From UBA7957 sp965224675 (GTDB lineage Bacteria > Pseudomonadota > Gammaproteobacteria > Granulosicoccales > Granulosicoccaceae), in NCBI GenBank assembly GCA_965224675.1, contig CBDDAA010000004.1:3038001-3102000 (forward strand): a DNA stretch of 64,000 nucleotides, in the 5' to 3' direction. The stretch's first letter is position 1. Each line of letters begins with the position of its first letter. The position numbers and the translations under genes are program-made. The notes beneath the pieces were generated by a model. The model saw only the letters and a program-made list of their open reading frames with translations, searched no databases and was not told the DNA's origin. Of the stretch, positions 43,653 to 53,116 are shown piece by piece.

Positions 43653-45554
43653 ATGAGCAACGTCTTTGATGAGGTCTACCAGAAATCAATTAATGAACGA
43701 GAGCGTTTTTGGAAACAACTTGCTAAAAACGTGCATTGGCACAAAACACCACACACAATACTCGATAGTAGTGGCAGCCCATTTGATAAATGGTTTCCAG
43801 ATGGAGAAATTAACGCCTGTTACAACGCCGTTGATTTTCACGTACTGAACGGTCGTGCCGCTCAGAATGCGATTATCTATGACAGCCCTGTCACTAATAG
43901 CAAACAATATCTGACTTATTCCACCTTGTTAAAGCGCGTATCGCTATTCGCCGGTGTATTAAGAAGCAAAGGGGTTGAAAAAGGGGATCGCGTTATAATC
44001 TATATGCCCATGATTCCCGAAGCTGTTATTGCTATGCTGGCTTGTGCAAGGATTGGAGCCATTCATTCAGTTGTTTTTGGCGGATTTGCAGCGAACGAGC
44101 TGGCTGTCCGAATCGATGATGCCACACCAAAGGTCATTCTTGCAGCATCCTGTGGTATTGAAGTCAATCGAGTCATCGAATACAAACCTCTCCTGGATGA
44201 GGCGATAGAGATTGCCGAGCATAAACCGCAAGCCTGTATACTCTATCAGCGACCTCAGGCACTTGCCGATCTAAAGGAAAATCGCGATAGTGACTGGTCT
44301 GACGAGGAAGATGCAGCCATACCCTGTGAATGTGTTGCGGTTAAAAGTACCGATCCACTGTACATTCTCTACACTTCTGGTACAACCGGCCAGCCCAAAG
44401 GTGTCGTGCGGGACACCGGCGGTAGCGTAGTATCTTTGAAATGGACGATGCAAAGCATTTATGACACCGCACCCGGAGAAGTCTATTGGGCAGCATCGGA
44501 CGTGGGCTGGGTGGTTGGCCACTCTTACATTGTTTATGGCCCATTGTTTAATGGAAATACCAGTTTAATCTATGAAGGAAAACCCGTAGGCACGCCTGAC
44601 CCCGGCGCCTTCTGGCGGGTGATTTCTGAACACAAAGTGAGGACCTTATTCACTGCACCAACTGCCTTCAGAGCGATAAAAAAAGACGATCCTGATGGTG
44701 AATTTATTAAGCAGTATGATATAAGTTGCTTGCGCAGCCTTTTTCTGGCTGGCGAACGCTGTGACCCGGATACCTTGGCCTGGGCAGAGCAAAAACTGCA
44801 GATCCCGGTCATTGATCATTGGTGGCAAACTGAGACCGGATGGTCAATCGCAGCCAATTGCAAGGGAATCGAACTGTTGCCTGTTGTACCTGGCTCACCT
44901 ACCCGCCCTGCCCCTGGTTACAATGTTCAGGTTCTTGACGAGGACGGATTTGCAGTAAAGCAAAATGATATCGGCGCATTGGTGGTGGAGCTTCCGCTGC
45001 CTCCCGGCACTTTTACGACATTGTGGAAAGCACCCGAGCGTTTCATCACTTCTTATTTTTCCCGTTTTCCGGGGTATTACGAAACAGGAGACGCTGGATA
45101 CATAGATGAGAACGGCTATATTTTTGTTATGTCACGAACCGATGATATAATCAACGTGGCTGGGCATCGACTTTCTACCGGCGCCATGGAAGAAGTCCTG
45201 GCCTCTCATCCGGATGTTGCTGAGTGTGCTGTTATGGGGGTCAAGGACTCACTGAAAGGTCAAATCCCTGTCGGCATGCTTGTACTGAATGCAAACTCAG
45301 AGCAGGCACATGCAGAAATTGTCAGGGAGGTTATTCAATTGGTTCGAAATAAGATAGGTCCGGTTGCCGCATTTAAAAACGCAATAGTTGTTAAACGATT
45401 GCCAAAAACCAGATCTGGAAAAATATTGCGTGCTACTATGCGGGCCATTGCCGATGGCACTGAATGGAAACTGCCTGCAACGATTGATGATCCGGTCGTT
45501 CTTGATGAGATTACTCACGCGCTATTAAATGCCGGTTTCACCGTAGCTAAATAA
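43653..45554 (+). CDS. prpE: Propionyl-CoA synthetase (PrpE-type)
   Basis: A 633-residue AMP-forming ligase that turns propionate into propionyl-CoA. Motifs are YILYTSGTTGQPKGVVRD, the DVGWVVGHSYIVYGPLFNG segment, WWQTETGWSIAAN, YETGDAGYIDENGYIFVMSRTDDIINVAGHRLSTG and the catalytic Lys in LPKTRSGKILRATMR. The ACS_PrpE-type pattern RTLFTAPTAFRAIKKDDPDG favours PrpE over AcsA. It is followed by pccB and pccA, in agreement with a propionate route. It is framed by copies of the same small repeat element. Confidence 0.9.
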   Translation: MSNVFDEVYQKSINERERFWKQLAKNVHWHKTPHTILDSSGSPFDKWFPDGEINACYNAVDFHVLNGRAAQNAIIYDSPVTNSKQYLTYSTLLKRVSLFAGVLRSKGVEKGDRVIIYMPMIPEAVIAMLACARIGAIHSVVFGGFAANELAVRIDDATPKVILAASCGIEVNRVIEYKPLLDEAIEIAEHKPQACILYQRPQALADLKENRDSDWSDEEDAAIPCECVAVKSTDPLYILYTSGTTGQPKGVVRDTGGSVVSLKWTMQSIYDTAPGEVYWAASDVGWVVGHSYIVYGPLFNGNTSLIYEGKPVGTPDPGAFWRVISEHKVRTLFTAPTAFRAIKKDDPDGEFIKQYDISCLRSLFLAGERCDPDTLAWAEQKLQIPVIDHWWQTETGWSIAANCKGIELLPVVPGSPTRPAPGYNVQVLDEDGFAVKQNDIGALVVELPLPPGTFTTLWKAPERFITSYFSRFPGYYETGDAGYIDENGYIFVMSRTDDIINVAGHRLSTGAMEEVLASHPDVAECAVMGVKDSLKGQIPVGMLVLNANSEQAHAEIVREVIQLVRNKIGPVAAFKNAIVVKRLPKTRSGKILRATMRAIADGTEWKLPATIDDPVVLDEITHALLNAGFTVAK

Positions 45555-45575
45555 CCTGTAAATAGTCTTTTTTAT

Positions 45576-45721
45576 AAAGTGTGATCAAAAACACGAGTTA
45601 AAAGCTCAAGGAATACTTAGCCCTATTCATGGACTGCAACACCGCAATCACGTTTTTAGTGGCTTCCCACAGAACGAGTCGAGAAAGGTTATCTATAACA
45701 CTTTGTATGAAACACTACACT
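45576..45721. repeat. Relic copy of the MITE-like element
   Basis: About 146 bases that align with the element at 43256-43560 in the same orientation: the shared core GCAACACCGCAATC followed by CGTTTTTA...TGGCTTCCC, and the right end (45700-45721) is the same 22-base repeat. The left inverted repeat, most of the internal hairpin's right side and the GC-rich part are lost, so this copy is a deletion derivative. Confidence 0.8.
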
Positions 45722-45918
45722 AAATTATAGATGAACGGTGTTACAGCAAACATAGATTGCTATGTTTTTTTTAATTAAACCTTGGCGATGAGTGCCAAAT
45801 ATGCGTATCCACTCAACTCGTTGGGATAACAACAGCACATGAAATTCCAGACTTGGGGCCTGGCATTTATTAACACAAAAACTTGCTATACACTGACAAT
45901 CCTGCGGACAACCTAAAC

Positions 45919-47451
45919 ATGCAAGAAATCACCAGACTTTTAGAAGAAAAGCGCCATGCAGCCCGCATGGGCGGTGGACAAGCGCGCATAGACAAGCAGC
46001 ATAAAAAGGGTAAATTAACTGCCCGTGAGCGCCTTGATATCCTGTTTGACTCAAATTCATTTGAGGAGTGGGATATGTTTGTCGAACATAACTGTGTCGA
46101 TTTTGATATGGAACACAATAAAATTCCAGGTGATGGTGTCGTAACCGGACACGGCACAATAAATGGCCGCACTGTGTTTGCTTTCAGTCAGGACTTTACC
46201 GTGCTGGGTGGATCACTGTCTGACGCCCATGCGCGAAAGATCTGCAAAGTGATGGATCAGGCAATGAAAGTTGGCGCACCGATCATCGGCCTGAATGACT
46301 CAGGCGGTGCACGCATTCAGGAAGGTGTTGGCTCTTTGGCGGGTTATGCCGAGGTTTTTCAACGTAATGTGCTTGCTTCCGGGGTCATACCTCAAATCTC
46401 TATGATAATGGGTCCTTGCGCAGGCGGCGCAGTTTATTCCCCGGCAATGACCGATTTTATATTTATGGTTAAAGACAGCTCTTATATGTTCGTAACCGGC
46501 CCTGAAGTTGTAAAAACCGTTACTCATGAGACAATCAGTCAGGAAGAATTGGGGGGGGCGCTTACGCATACGGTTAAATCGGGTGTTGCAGACCGGGCCT
46601 TTGAGAATGACGTAGAAGCGCTACTTTATTTGCGCAAATTTATCGATTACCTGCCATCAAACAATCGTGATAAACCACCTATGGCACCAATTCAAGATCC
46701 AGCCAATCGAACTGAAAATTCACTGAATTCCTTAATCCCTTCCAATCCACAGGTTCCGTACGACATTAAGGAACTCATTCTCAAAATAACGGATGATGGT
46801 GATTTTTTCGAACTTCAACCGGACTATGCCGGTAATATCATCATCGGTCTGGCACGTATGGAAGGGGCACCTGTTGGCTTGGTTGCCAACCAACCCATGG
46901 TTTTAGCCGGTTGCCTTGATATAGACTCCAGTCGCAAAGCGGCGCGATTTGTGCGTTTTTGTGATGCGTTTAATATACCGATTATCACACTGGTTGATGT
47001 CCCCGGCTTTCTACCCGGCTCTGCACAGGAGCATGGTGGTATTATAAAACATGGCGCCAAATTGCTTTATGCCTACGCCGAAGCCACCGTACCAAAAGTA
47101 ACCGTGATCACACGTAAAGCCTATGGCGGTGCCTATGATGTAATGTCGTCAAAGCACTTGCGAGGCGATGTGAATTACGCATGGCCTTCTGCTGAAATAG
47201 CGGTTATGGGTCCTAAAGGTGCGGTTGAAATTATTTTCCGAAACGATAGAGATAATCCAGAAAAGCTGGAAAAACACACCGAAAACTATCGCAGAAAATT
47301 CGCTAATCCGTTTGTTGCCGGTGCTATGGGCTATATTGATGATGTCATTATGCCCAAGGATACACGCAGACAAATTTGTCGCGACTTACGCATGCTACGC
47401 AACAAACAAGTAAGCAACCCGTGGAAAAAGCACGGCAATCCACCACTGTAG
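45919..47451 (+). CDS. pccB: Propionyl-CoA carboxylase carboxyltransferase subunit
   Basis: A 510-residue beta subunit that carboxylates propionyl-CoA to (S)-methylmalonyl-CoA with PccA. The start MQEITRLLEEKRHAARMGGG is the normal PccB opening. Core motifs are FAFSQDFTVLGGSLSDAHARKI, GGARIQEGVGSLAGY, the oxyanion-type PCAGGAVYSPAMTDF and VDVPGFLPGSAQEHGGIIKHGAKLLYAYAEATVPKVTVITRKAYGGAYDVMSS. An upstream TTG at 45883 is the longer alternative. It follows prpE after a spacer that holds the relic repeat. Confidence 0.95.
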   Translation: MQEITRLLEEKRHAARMGGGQARIDKQHKKGKLTARERLDILFDSNSFEEWDMFVEHNCVDFDMEHNKIPGDGVVTGHGTINGRTVFAFSQDFTVLGGSLSDAHARKICKVMDQAMKVGAPIIGLNDSGGARIQEGVGSLAGYAEVFQRNVLASGVIPQISMIMGPCAGGAVYSPAMTDFIFMVKDSSYMFVTGPEVVKTVTHETISQEELGGALTHTVKSGVADRAFENDVEALLYLRKFIDYLPSNNRDKPPMAPIQDPANRTENSLNSLIPSNPQVPYDIKELILKITDDGDFFELQPDYAGNIIIGLARMEGAPVGLVANQPMVLAGCLDIDSSRKAARFVRFCDAFNIPIITLVDVPGFLPGSAQEHGGIIKHGAKLLYAYAEATVPKVTVITRKAYGGAYDVMSSKHLRGDVNYAWPSAEIAVMGPKGAVEIIFRNDRDNPEKLEKHTENYRRKFANPFVAGAMGYIDDVIMPKDTRRQICRDLRMLRNKQVSNPWKKHGNPPL

Positions 47452-47453
47452 TG

Positions 47454-47618
47454 ATCCTGAATCCGTGACTTCAATGCGGATATGAGATGTAAGATATTGG
47501 ATATGCAACGGATTTACAAAAACCTTAGCTTCACCCATCGGTTAAGTGGGTATTTTTTAAACCGTTGTGGATTCAAGAACTTGCGCCTCATTCTGTAGTG
47601 GAGTCACGGATTCAGGAT
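47454..47618. repeat. Small inverted-repeat element between pccB and pccA
   Basis: A 165-base unit bordered by a perfect 17-base inverted repeat: ATCCTGAATCCGTGACT (47454-47470) and AGTCACGGATTCAGGAT (47602-47618). Inside, ACCCA...TGGGT followed by ATTTTTT resembles a weak terminator hairpin. The unit separates two genes that act together and are usually close. No second copy was found in the window, so it is called a MITE-like element on structure only. Confidence 0.72.
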
Positions 47619-47662
47619 GATGTAAAGCAACGTACTCAATTACTTAATACACGAAGAAATCG

Positions 47663-49651
47663 ATGATGAGTCAGAAGATAAAAAAAATACTGATTGCCAA
47701 TCGTGGCGAAATTGCCTGTCGAATAATACACACCGCTAAAAAACTTGGAATCGCAACCGTTGCTGTTTATTCGGACGCTGATGAATCCGCATTACACGTA
47801 AAACAAGCTGATGAAGCCATTCATATAGGTCCGGCTGCATCTGCTGAAAGCTACCTGTCGATTGAGAAGATAATCGATGCGGTCGAAACATCAGGTGCAG
47901 ATGCTGTTCATCCTGGTTTTGGATTTTTATCCGAAAACGCAAAATTTGTCGAAGCATTGAAGCAGGCGGGAATAATATTTATTGGCCCGGATACGTTTGC
48001 TATCAAAGCCATGGGCGACAAAATAGAATCAAAAAAACTCGCATTGGATGCCAACATAAACTGCGTGCCTGGCTACACCGATATCTTACGAGATGCTGAT
48101 CATGCCTACGAAATTGCCAGTCAGATTGGCTGCCCGGTTATGCTCAAAGCGTCAGCCGGTGGCGGCGGCAAGGGTATGCGAATTGCGTGGACTGTGGATG
48201 AAATTAAAGATGGATTTATAAGCGCACAAAACGAGGCTCGGACCGCCTTCGCCGATGATCGGGTATTTGTCGAAAAGTTCATCGAGCAACCACGCCATAT
48301 CGAAATTCAAGTGCTGGCTGACCAAAGCGGTCATTGTATTTACCTGGGTGAACGAGAATGCTCTATCCAACGCCGCCATCAGAAATTAATCGAGGAAGCA
48401 CCCTCTTCATTTTTAGATGAAACAACTCGCAAAGCCATGGGTGAACAGGCCGTTCAATTGGCAAAAGCTGTCAATTACCAATCCGCTGGGACAGTAGAAT
48501 TTATTGTTGATAAAGCGCGTAATTTTTATTTTCTGGAAATGAACACACGCTTGCAGGTTGAACACCCGGTAACGGAATACATTACGGGTTTGGATCTCGT
48601 CGAACAGATGATTCGTGTTGCAGAGGGCGAGCCGTTAAACATTACCCAGGAAGCGGTTAAGTTGAACGGCTGGTCTTTCGAGACCCGCCTTTACGCGGAA
48701 GATCCAGAACGAAATTTCATGCCATCAACAGGAAGATTAAGTCGTTATCTGACGCCGGACACTGCAGAGAATATTCGCGTCGATACCGGGGTTACCGAAG
48801 GCGATGAAATCAGCATTTATTATGACCCGATGATTGCCAAGCTGGTCACCTGGGGCTCTGACCGCAACGAAGCCATTAAGACCATGCAAAAGGCGCTTAA
48901 CGCTTATGCTATTAGAGGAATTCAACATAACGTTCCTTTTCTCTGCGCACTTCTGAAACACCCAGAGTTTATCGCTGGGAACTTAACCACTGGTTTTATC
49001 GATGACTATTTTGAGATGGGTTTTGATAGTGCATCATTACCTGCAGATGATCCCGATTTACTCGTTGCTGTTGCAGCAGAGCTGCAATTTCGAGATGAGT
49101 GTATGGCTAATTCTATCCATGATAACAAGCATTTCTCTTCTTGTTCTGAATACATCGTTTTACTAAATGATGAAGAATATCCTGTAACAATTACTCGCAC
49201 TGAAACCTCTTCTTCAATCACAATTGGAGAACAGGAACACACTTTGTCAATGAGTAAAAATACAAACATGGTAGTGGTAAATGGACAATTTAACGACATG
49301 CCATTTGTACTTCAAGTTGATCGCAAGGGCATTCACTGGCAATTGACCCATTCCGGAGCTATCAGATTGGCAAAAATCTTTAAACCACGAGTTGCAAAAC
49401 TTAATCAACTTATGCCGATAAAAAAGCCAGCGGATATGTCTAAATTCCTGTTATCACCTATGCCTGGCCTGCTTGTAAAAGTGTCGGTTACAAAAGGTGA
49501 GATGGTCAAAGCCGGACAGGAGCTGGCCATTGTTGAGGCAATGAAAATGGAAAACAGTTTGACTGCAAATCAGGATGGGGTTGTCCGGGAGATCAAAGTT
49601 GAGACCAATGAAAGTCTATTAATTGATCAAATCATAATGGAGTTTGAGTGA
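47663..49651 (+). CDS. pccA: Propionyl-CoA carboxylase biotin-containing alpha subunit
   Basis: A 662-residue biotin carboxylase/biotin-carrier fusion. The ATP-grasp region has KASAGGGGKGMRI and EMNTRLQVEHPVTE, and the biotinyl lysine lies in IVEAMKMENSL close to the C-terminus. It starts MMSQKIKKILIANRGEIACRII, the standard opening. Together with PccB it makes (S)-methylmalonyl-CoA. The stop codon TGA shares one base with the ATG of the epimerase gene. Its middle region (residues about 470-590) is the usual BT/linker domain with lower conservation. Confidence 0.95.
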   Translation: MMSQKIKKILIANRGEIACRIIHTAKKLGIATVAVYSDADESALHVKQADEAIHIGPAASAESYLSIEKIIDAVETSGADAVHPGFGFLSENAKFVEALKQAGIIFIGPDTFAIKAMGDKIESKKLALDANINCVPGYTDILRDADHAYEIASQIGCPVMLKASAGGGGKGMRIAWTVDEIKDGFISAQNEARTAFADDRVFVEKFIEQPRHIEIQVLADQSGHCIYLGERECSIQRRHQKLIEEAPSSFLDETTRKAMGEQAVQLAKAVNYQSAGTVEFIVDKARNFYFLEMNTRLQVEHPVTEYITGLDLVEQMIRVAEGEPLNITQEAVKLNGWSFETRLYAEDPERNFMPSTGRLSRYLTPDTAENIRVDTGVTEGDEISIYYDPMIAKLVTWGSDRNEAIKTMQKALNAYAIRGIQHNVPFLCALLKHPEFIAGNLTTGFIDDYFEMGFDSASLPADDPDLLVAVAAELQFRDECMANSIHDNKHFSSCSEYIVLLNDEEYPVTITRTETSSSITIGEQEHTLSMSKNTNMVVVNGQFNDMPFVLQVDRKGIHWQLTHSGAIRLAKIFKPRVAKLNQLMPIKKPADMSKFLLSPMPGLLVKVSVTKGEMVKAGQELAIVEAMKMENSLTANQDGVVREIKVETNESLLIDQIIMEFE

Positions 49652-50055
49652 TGATTGGAAAACTTAATCATGTAGCGATTGCAGTTACAGATCTGCAACA
49701 GGCCGGTAAAACGTATCGTGAGCTGTTAGGTGCGAAGGTGTCCGATCCCATAGACTTGCCATCACACGGCGTTACCACCCTATTTGTAGAATTACCCAAT
49801 ACCAAGATCGAGCTACTTAAACCGCTGGGCGAAGATTCGCCTATTGCCAAATTTCTGCAACGCAATCCAAATGGTGGCATCCACCATATTTGTTATGAAG
49901 TCTCTGATATAGTTGCCGCAAGAGATAAATTAGTGGCATCGGGGGCACGTATTCTTGGCAGTGGAGAACCTGCTCCTGGCGCCCATGGAAAACCTGTTTT
50001 ATTCCTGCACCCCAAAGATTTCAATGGTACTCTAATTGAAATCGAGCAAGTCTGA
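49651..50055 (+). CDS. mce: Methylmalonyl-CoA epimerase
   Basis: A 134-residue metal-dependent VOC-fold enzyme that converts (S)- to (R)-methylmalonyl-CoA. It opens MIGKLNHVAIAVTDLQQAGK with the metal-binding His, then LFVELPNTKIELLKPLGE (Glu), NPNGGIHHICYEVSD (His) and NGTLIEIEQV (Glu). The ATG overlaps the pccA stop by one base (TGATG). The next enzyme, methylmalonyl-CoA mutase, is not in the window. Confidence 0.93.
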   Translation: MIGKLNHVAIAVTDLQQAGKTYRELLGAKVSDPIDLPSHGVTTLFVELPNTKIELLKPLGEDSPIAKFLQRNPNGGIHHICYEVSDIVAARDKLVASGARILGSGEPAPGAHGKPVLFLHPKDFNGTLIEIEQV

Positions 50056-50089
50056 GTACTGCAAATATACTGCTACTGTATCCAGTACG

Positions 50090-50140
50090 GCCGATGAACT
50101 GCCACGCTCAGGGTGGGAACGCCCGAGATGAAACATCGGC
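50090..50140. other. Predicted stem-loop downstream of mce
   Basis: GCCGATG (50090-50096) and CATCGGC (50134-50140) are perfect complements enclosing a second short stem in GGGTGGGAACGCCC. There is no T-run after it, so a plain intrinsic terminator is unlikely. It lies between the mce stop and the narX reading frame. It matches no riboswitch I can name. Confidence 0.5.
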
Positions 50141-50459
50141 AAGGGTAATTTAATAAAAACGTGTCAAAATCAAAAGGTTATCATAATTGAATTAAATTCC
50201 CTAGTTAGCATATCCAGGGCTGAAAATAGCACAAAAAATCGTTAAAATAATAAATAGACTCTGGATTTTACTGACTGCATGCGGTAGAAATTTTACAAAT
50301 AACCTTAGGACTAAAATAATCAGCTATTCCAAGACTATCAACCGTTTAAAACGAAATTGGTTCTCCACTCCCAGCAACGACAATACGTCAGCGTTTAGCT
50401 GCGGAGCCAGAACTAAAATATTTATTTATCTGGTATTACTTGTATTACTGTTTATTTTA

Positions 50460-51965
50460 TTGCTGGCGACAGTTTTATTCCCATCAAACTCCAATACCGT
50501 GGCGTTAAATAGCGTGCAATTAGCGTCTATAATGGCTGGTCTTACAGTTATTGGCTTGTTAAGTTTCTTTTTCCATCGTGATTTTCTTGTTCCTCTTATG
50601 CACTTACGCCGTTGGGTTTTCCTAATGCGTGGGGGTAACCTGCAAGCTCGAATCCCTATAGTTAAAGACGCAGAATTTAGTGACCTCGCCGAAGACCTCA
50701 ATATGGTCGGCACTATGTTGCTGCGATTATCCGAAGATTTTGAAAAGCAACTGCAAGAGCACACTGATCATATTACCTCTAAGAGTCGCTCCTTGCAGAT
50801 ACTTTATAATTTATCTGCCAGCACCAACTATTCAACGGATCTGGATGAGCTATTGTCCACCTTTTTGCAAACGATTAGTGATGTTATGCATGCAGAAGCT
50901 GCAGCAATAAGATTTGTCGATGGCCCCTGTTTTCGACTGGTAAAGTCTAGGGGATTGGAAAAATTTCAAAAGTACAGTGAGCAGGAACTTGAAACTGCTT
51001 TGTGTCCTTTTGCTGAAGATGTGCTCGCCGGCAAAGTAGTATGGGATGAGACAGTCGATTGGGGTGCTCGAAAGCTTCCCCATCATGGTAACTTATCAAA
51101 TTTGAGTATAATATCCATACCACTCCAGGATAGAGAGCGTACACTTGGGGTATTTAATCTCTTTGTGGATATAAGTAATCTGCGTAAACGCGACGAAATG
51201 GATAGTCTCTTGCTTAGTATCGGCCAGCACTGCGGCATGGCAATTGAGAAGATCCGGCTCGATGCAGAAGCACAACGATTAACAATTCTTGAGGAACGTG
51301 AGCATTTGTCCCACGAGTTACACGATTCTCTCGCACAAACACTGGTGAGTTTACGATTTCAGGTCAGGGTGCTGGATGAATCTATCGAAAGTGAAAATAA
51401 GCAGTCAATATGGGAGCAACTGGAGCGCATTGAGAATACAGTTGATGAAGCGAATACTGAACTGCGTGAATTGATTACCCACTTTCGCGCACCCATCGAC
51501 AAACGAGGGGTTACTGTGGCAGTGCAGCAAATTGTTCGACGATTTCAAGATGAAACGGATATTTCAATTTTCCTGCAGCAGGAATGGCCAGAGGTTACCC
51601 TGCCTGGCGATACTGAAATTCACGTCTTGCGCATTATTCAGGAATCACTGGCTAATATTCGCAAGCACAGCAGCGCCAGTACGGTAAGAATATTGTTAAA
51701 AGGTGATAATAACGGTTCATTTCAGGTTTTGGTCGAAGATGATGGTGAGGGTTTTGACAAACCCGCAAAATCAACAAATCGAGGTGAGCACATCGGCATG
51801 GGTATAATGCAGGAACGAGCACAAAAAATAGGCGGCAAGCTGATGATAGACAGTGAGCCGGGAGAAGGTACACGTGTCGTATTGAAATTTATCTATCCAC
51901 CCATCGAGCGAAAAGAAATAAATAGTCGAAAACGAGCGGTAACCAAACTAGAGTCCTCACTATGA
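50460..51965 (+). CDS. NarX-type sensor histidine kinase (start uncertain)
   Basis: At least 501 residues. The first membrane helix straddles the TTG at 50460: the open frame continues upstream to 50205 and reads IFIYLVLLVLLFILLLATVLF across it, with no ATG, GTG or TTG in that part. A rare start codon such as ATA 50316 or ATC 50319 (AGGA just upstream) may be used. After the second helix (SIMAGLTVIGLLSFFF) come a HAMP region, a GAF-type domain (residues about 120-275), the HisKA_3 phospho-acceptor box SHELHDSLAQTLVSLRFQV and the ATP-binding VEDDGEGF and GEHIGMGIMQERA motifs. The periplasmic loop is only about 15 residues, much shorter than in E. coli NarX. Stop overlaps the regulator's ATG (ATGA). 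Confidence 0.85.
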   Translation: MLATVLFPSNSNTVALNSVQLASIMAGLTVIGLLSFFFHRDFLVPLMHLRRWVFLMRGGNLQARIPIVKDAEFSDLAEDLNMVGTMLLRLSEDFEKQLQEHTDHITSKSRSLQILYNLSASTNYSTDLDELLSTFLQTISDVMHAEAAAIRFVDGPCFRLVKSRGLEKFQKYSEQELETALCPFAEDVLAGKVVWDETVDWGARKLPHHGNLSNLSIISIPLQDRERTLGVFNLFVDISNLRKRDEMDSLLLSIGQHCGMAIEKIRLDAEAQRLTILEEREHLSHELHDSLAQTLVSLRFQVRVLDESIESENKQSIWEQLERIENTVDEANTELRELITHFRAPIDKRGVTVAVQQIVRRFQDETDISIFLQQEWPEVTLPGDTEIHVLRIIQESLANIRKHSSASTVRILLKGDNNGSFQVLVEDDGEGFDKPAKSTNRGEHIGMGIMQERAQKIGGKLMIDSEPGEGTRVVLKFIYPPIERKEINSRKRAVTKLESSL

Positions 51966-52630
51966 ACCTAAGAATTCTGATAATTGATGATCACACCCTC
52001 TTTCGGGAAGGCTTACAAGGACTGTTATCTCGACGTAATATCGATGTTGTCGCGGAAACAGGCGATGGCACAGAAGGTCTTAAGCTGGTACAGCTTCATC
52101 AGCCTGATATTGTACTGCTCGATATGCGAATGCCCAACACTGATGGCATCACCGTTTTAAAACAACTGATCGAAAATGGGATGCAGATGCCTATTGTCAT
52201 CCTCACCACCAGTAGTGATGAGCGTGATCTGATAGAAGCATTACGTGCTGGTGCCAAAGGCTATCTATTGAAAGATATGGAGCCAGACGCATTAGTTGTA
52301 GAGCTTAGAAATATACATGCAGGTAAAACGGTTGTGGCACCGAATCTAACGCAGATTCTTGCCGAAGTCGTGCAAGGAAAATCGGGTATTCCTGATATGG
52401 AGAGTAGCCCTTTTGATGAGCTTACACCGCGTGAAACAGAGATTCTCGGTCTCTTGGCCGAAGGGCAAAGTAATAAGGTGATTGCACGAAATTTAGGAAT
52501 CTCTGATGGCACCGTTAAGCTCCATGTTAAGGCAATCTTACGTAAGCTTGAGGTTCACTCACGAGTCGAAGCAGCGGTCATGGCGGTTGAGCACGGCCTA
52601 AGAGCGAGTAACCAGCAAAACAACTCTTAG
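51962..52630 (+). CDS. NarL-type response regulator
   Basis: A 222-residue two-component regulator. The receiver has IIDDHTLFREGLQGLL, the phospho-acceptor Asp in PDIVLLDMRMPNTDG and the Lys in GYLLKDMEPD. The C-terminal LuxR-type helix-turn-helix is LTPRETEILGLLAEGQSNKVIARNLGISDGTVKLHVKAI. It overlaps the kinase gene and is the natural target of its phosphotransfer. Regulated genes are not evident; nitrate or nitrite respiration would be the family's usual subject. Confidence 0.94.
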   Translation: MNLRILIIDDHTLFREGLQGLLSRRNIDVVAETGDGTEGLKLVQLHQPDIVLLDMRMPNTDGITVLKQLIENGMQMPIVILTTSSDERDLIEALRAGAKGYLLKDMEPDALVVELRNIHAGKTVVAPNLTQILAEVVQGKSGIPDMESSPFDELTPRETEILGLLAEGQSNKVIARNLGISDGTVKLHVKAILRKLEVHSRVEAAVMAVEHGLRASNQQNNS

Positions 52631-52636
52631 ATTTCC

Positions 52637-53113
52637 ATGGCTGAGAGAGAAAATTATAATGCCTTGGTGGCGAGTGCGATCAAAAATGGTGTGCGGGAGA
52701 TCATGCCGTGGAATCTGGCCGAATTGCTCGAAAGTGATGCAAAACCCTTACTTTTGGATGTACGGGAAACCCGGGAATTTATGCCAATGCACATCGCGCA
52801 TTCCCTAAACGTGCCAAGAGGTATTCTCGAATCTGCTTGTGAATACGATTATGAAGAAACCGAGCCAGCATTGGTAGAAGCCCGGGACAGGCAGATCATC
52901 GTTATCTGCCGTTCAGGTAATCGCAGCGCACTTGCTGCAGAAACAATGCAATTAATCGGGTATAAAAAGATTAAGTCCTTAAAGACAGGCATTAAGGGAT
53001 GGAATGATTATGAGCAACCTATGGTCGATCATACAGGAAACCCTGTCAGTACCGCTCAAGGGGACGAGTTTTTCACCACTCGTTTGCGTGCAGAGCAAAA
53101 AACGCCAATTTAA
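52637..53113 (+). CDS. Rhodanese-domain protein
   Basis: A 158-residue single rhodanese domain. The catalytic-loop Cys is in VICRSGNRSALAAETM, the preceding motif LLLDVRETREFMPMHIAHSLNVPRG is typical, and KTGIKGWNDYEQPMV ends the domain. There is no signal peptide. It begins six bases after the narL-type gene, so it is probably in the same operon. Its sulfur-transfer role is not further determined. Confidence 0.9.
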   Translation: MAERENYNALVASAIKNGVREIMPWNLAELLESDAKPLLLDVRETREFMPMHIAHSLNVPRGILESACEYDYEETEPALVEARDRQIIVICRSGNRSALAAETMQLIGYKKIKSLKTGIKGWNDYEQPMVDHTGNPVSTAQGDEFFTTRLRAEQKTPI

Positions 53114-53116
53114 CCT

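Noticed and set aside
43653..45554. Acetyl-CoA synthetase for the ligase at 43.7 kb
   Set aside because: Sequence patterns and the neighbouring pccB, pccA and mce genes favour propionyl-CoA synthetase.
50161..50190. GTG at 50161 as start of the kinase gene
   Set aside because: It is in another frame and meets a stop after nine codons.
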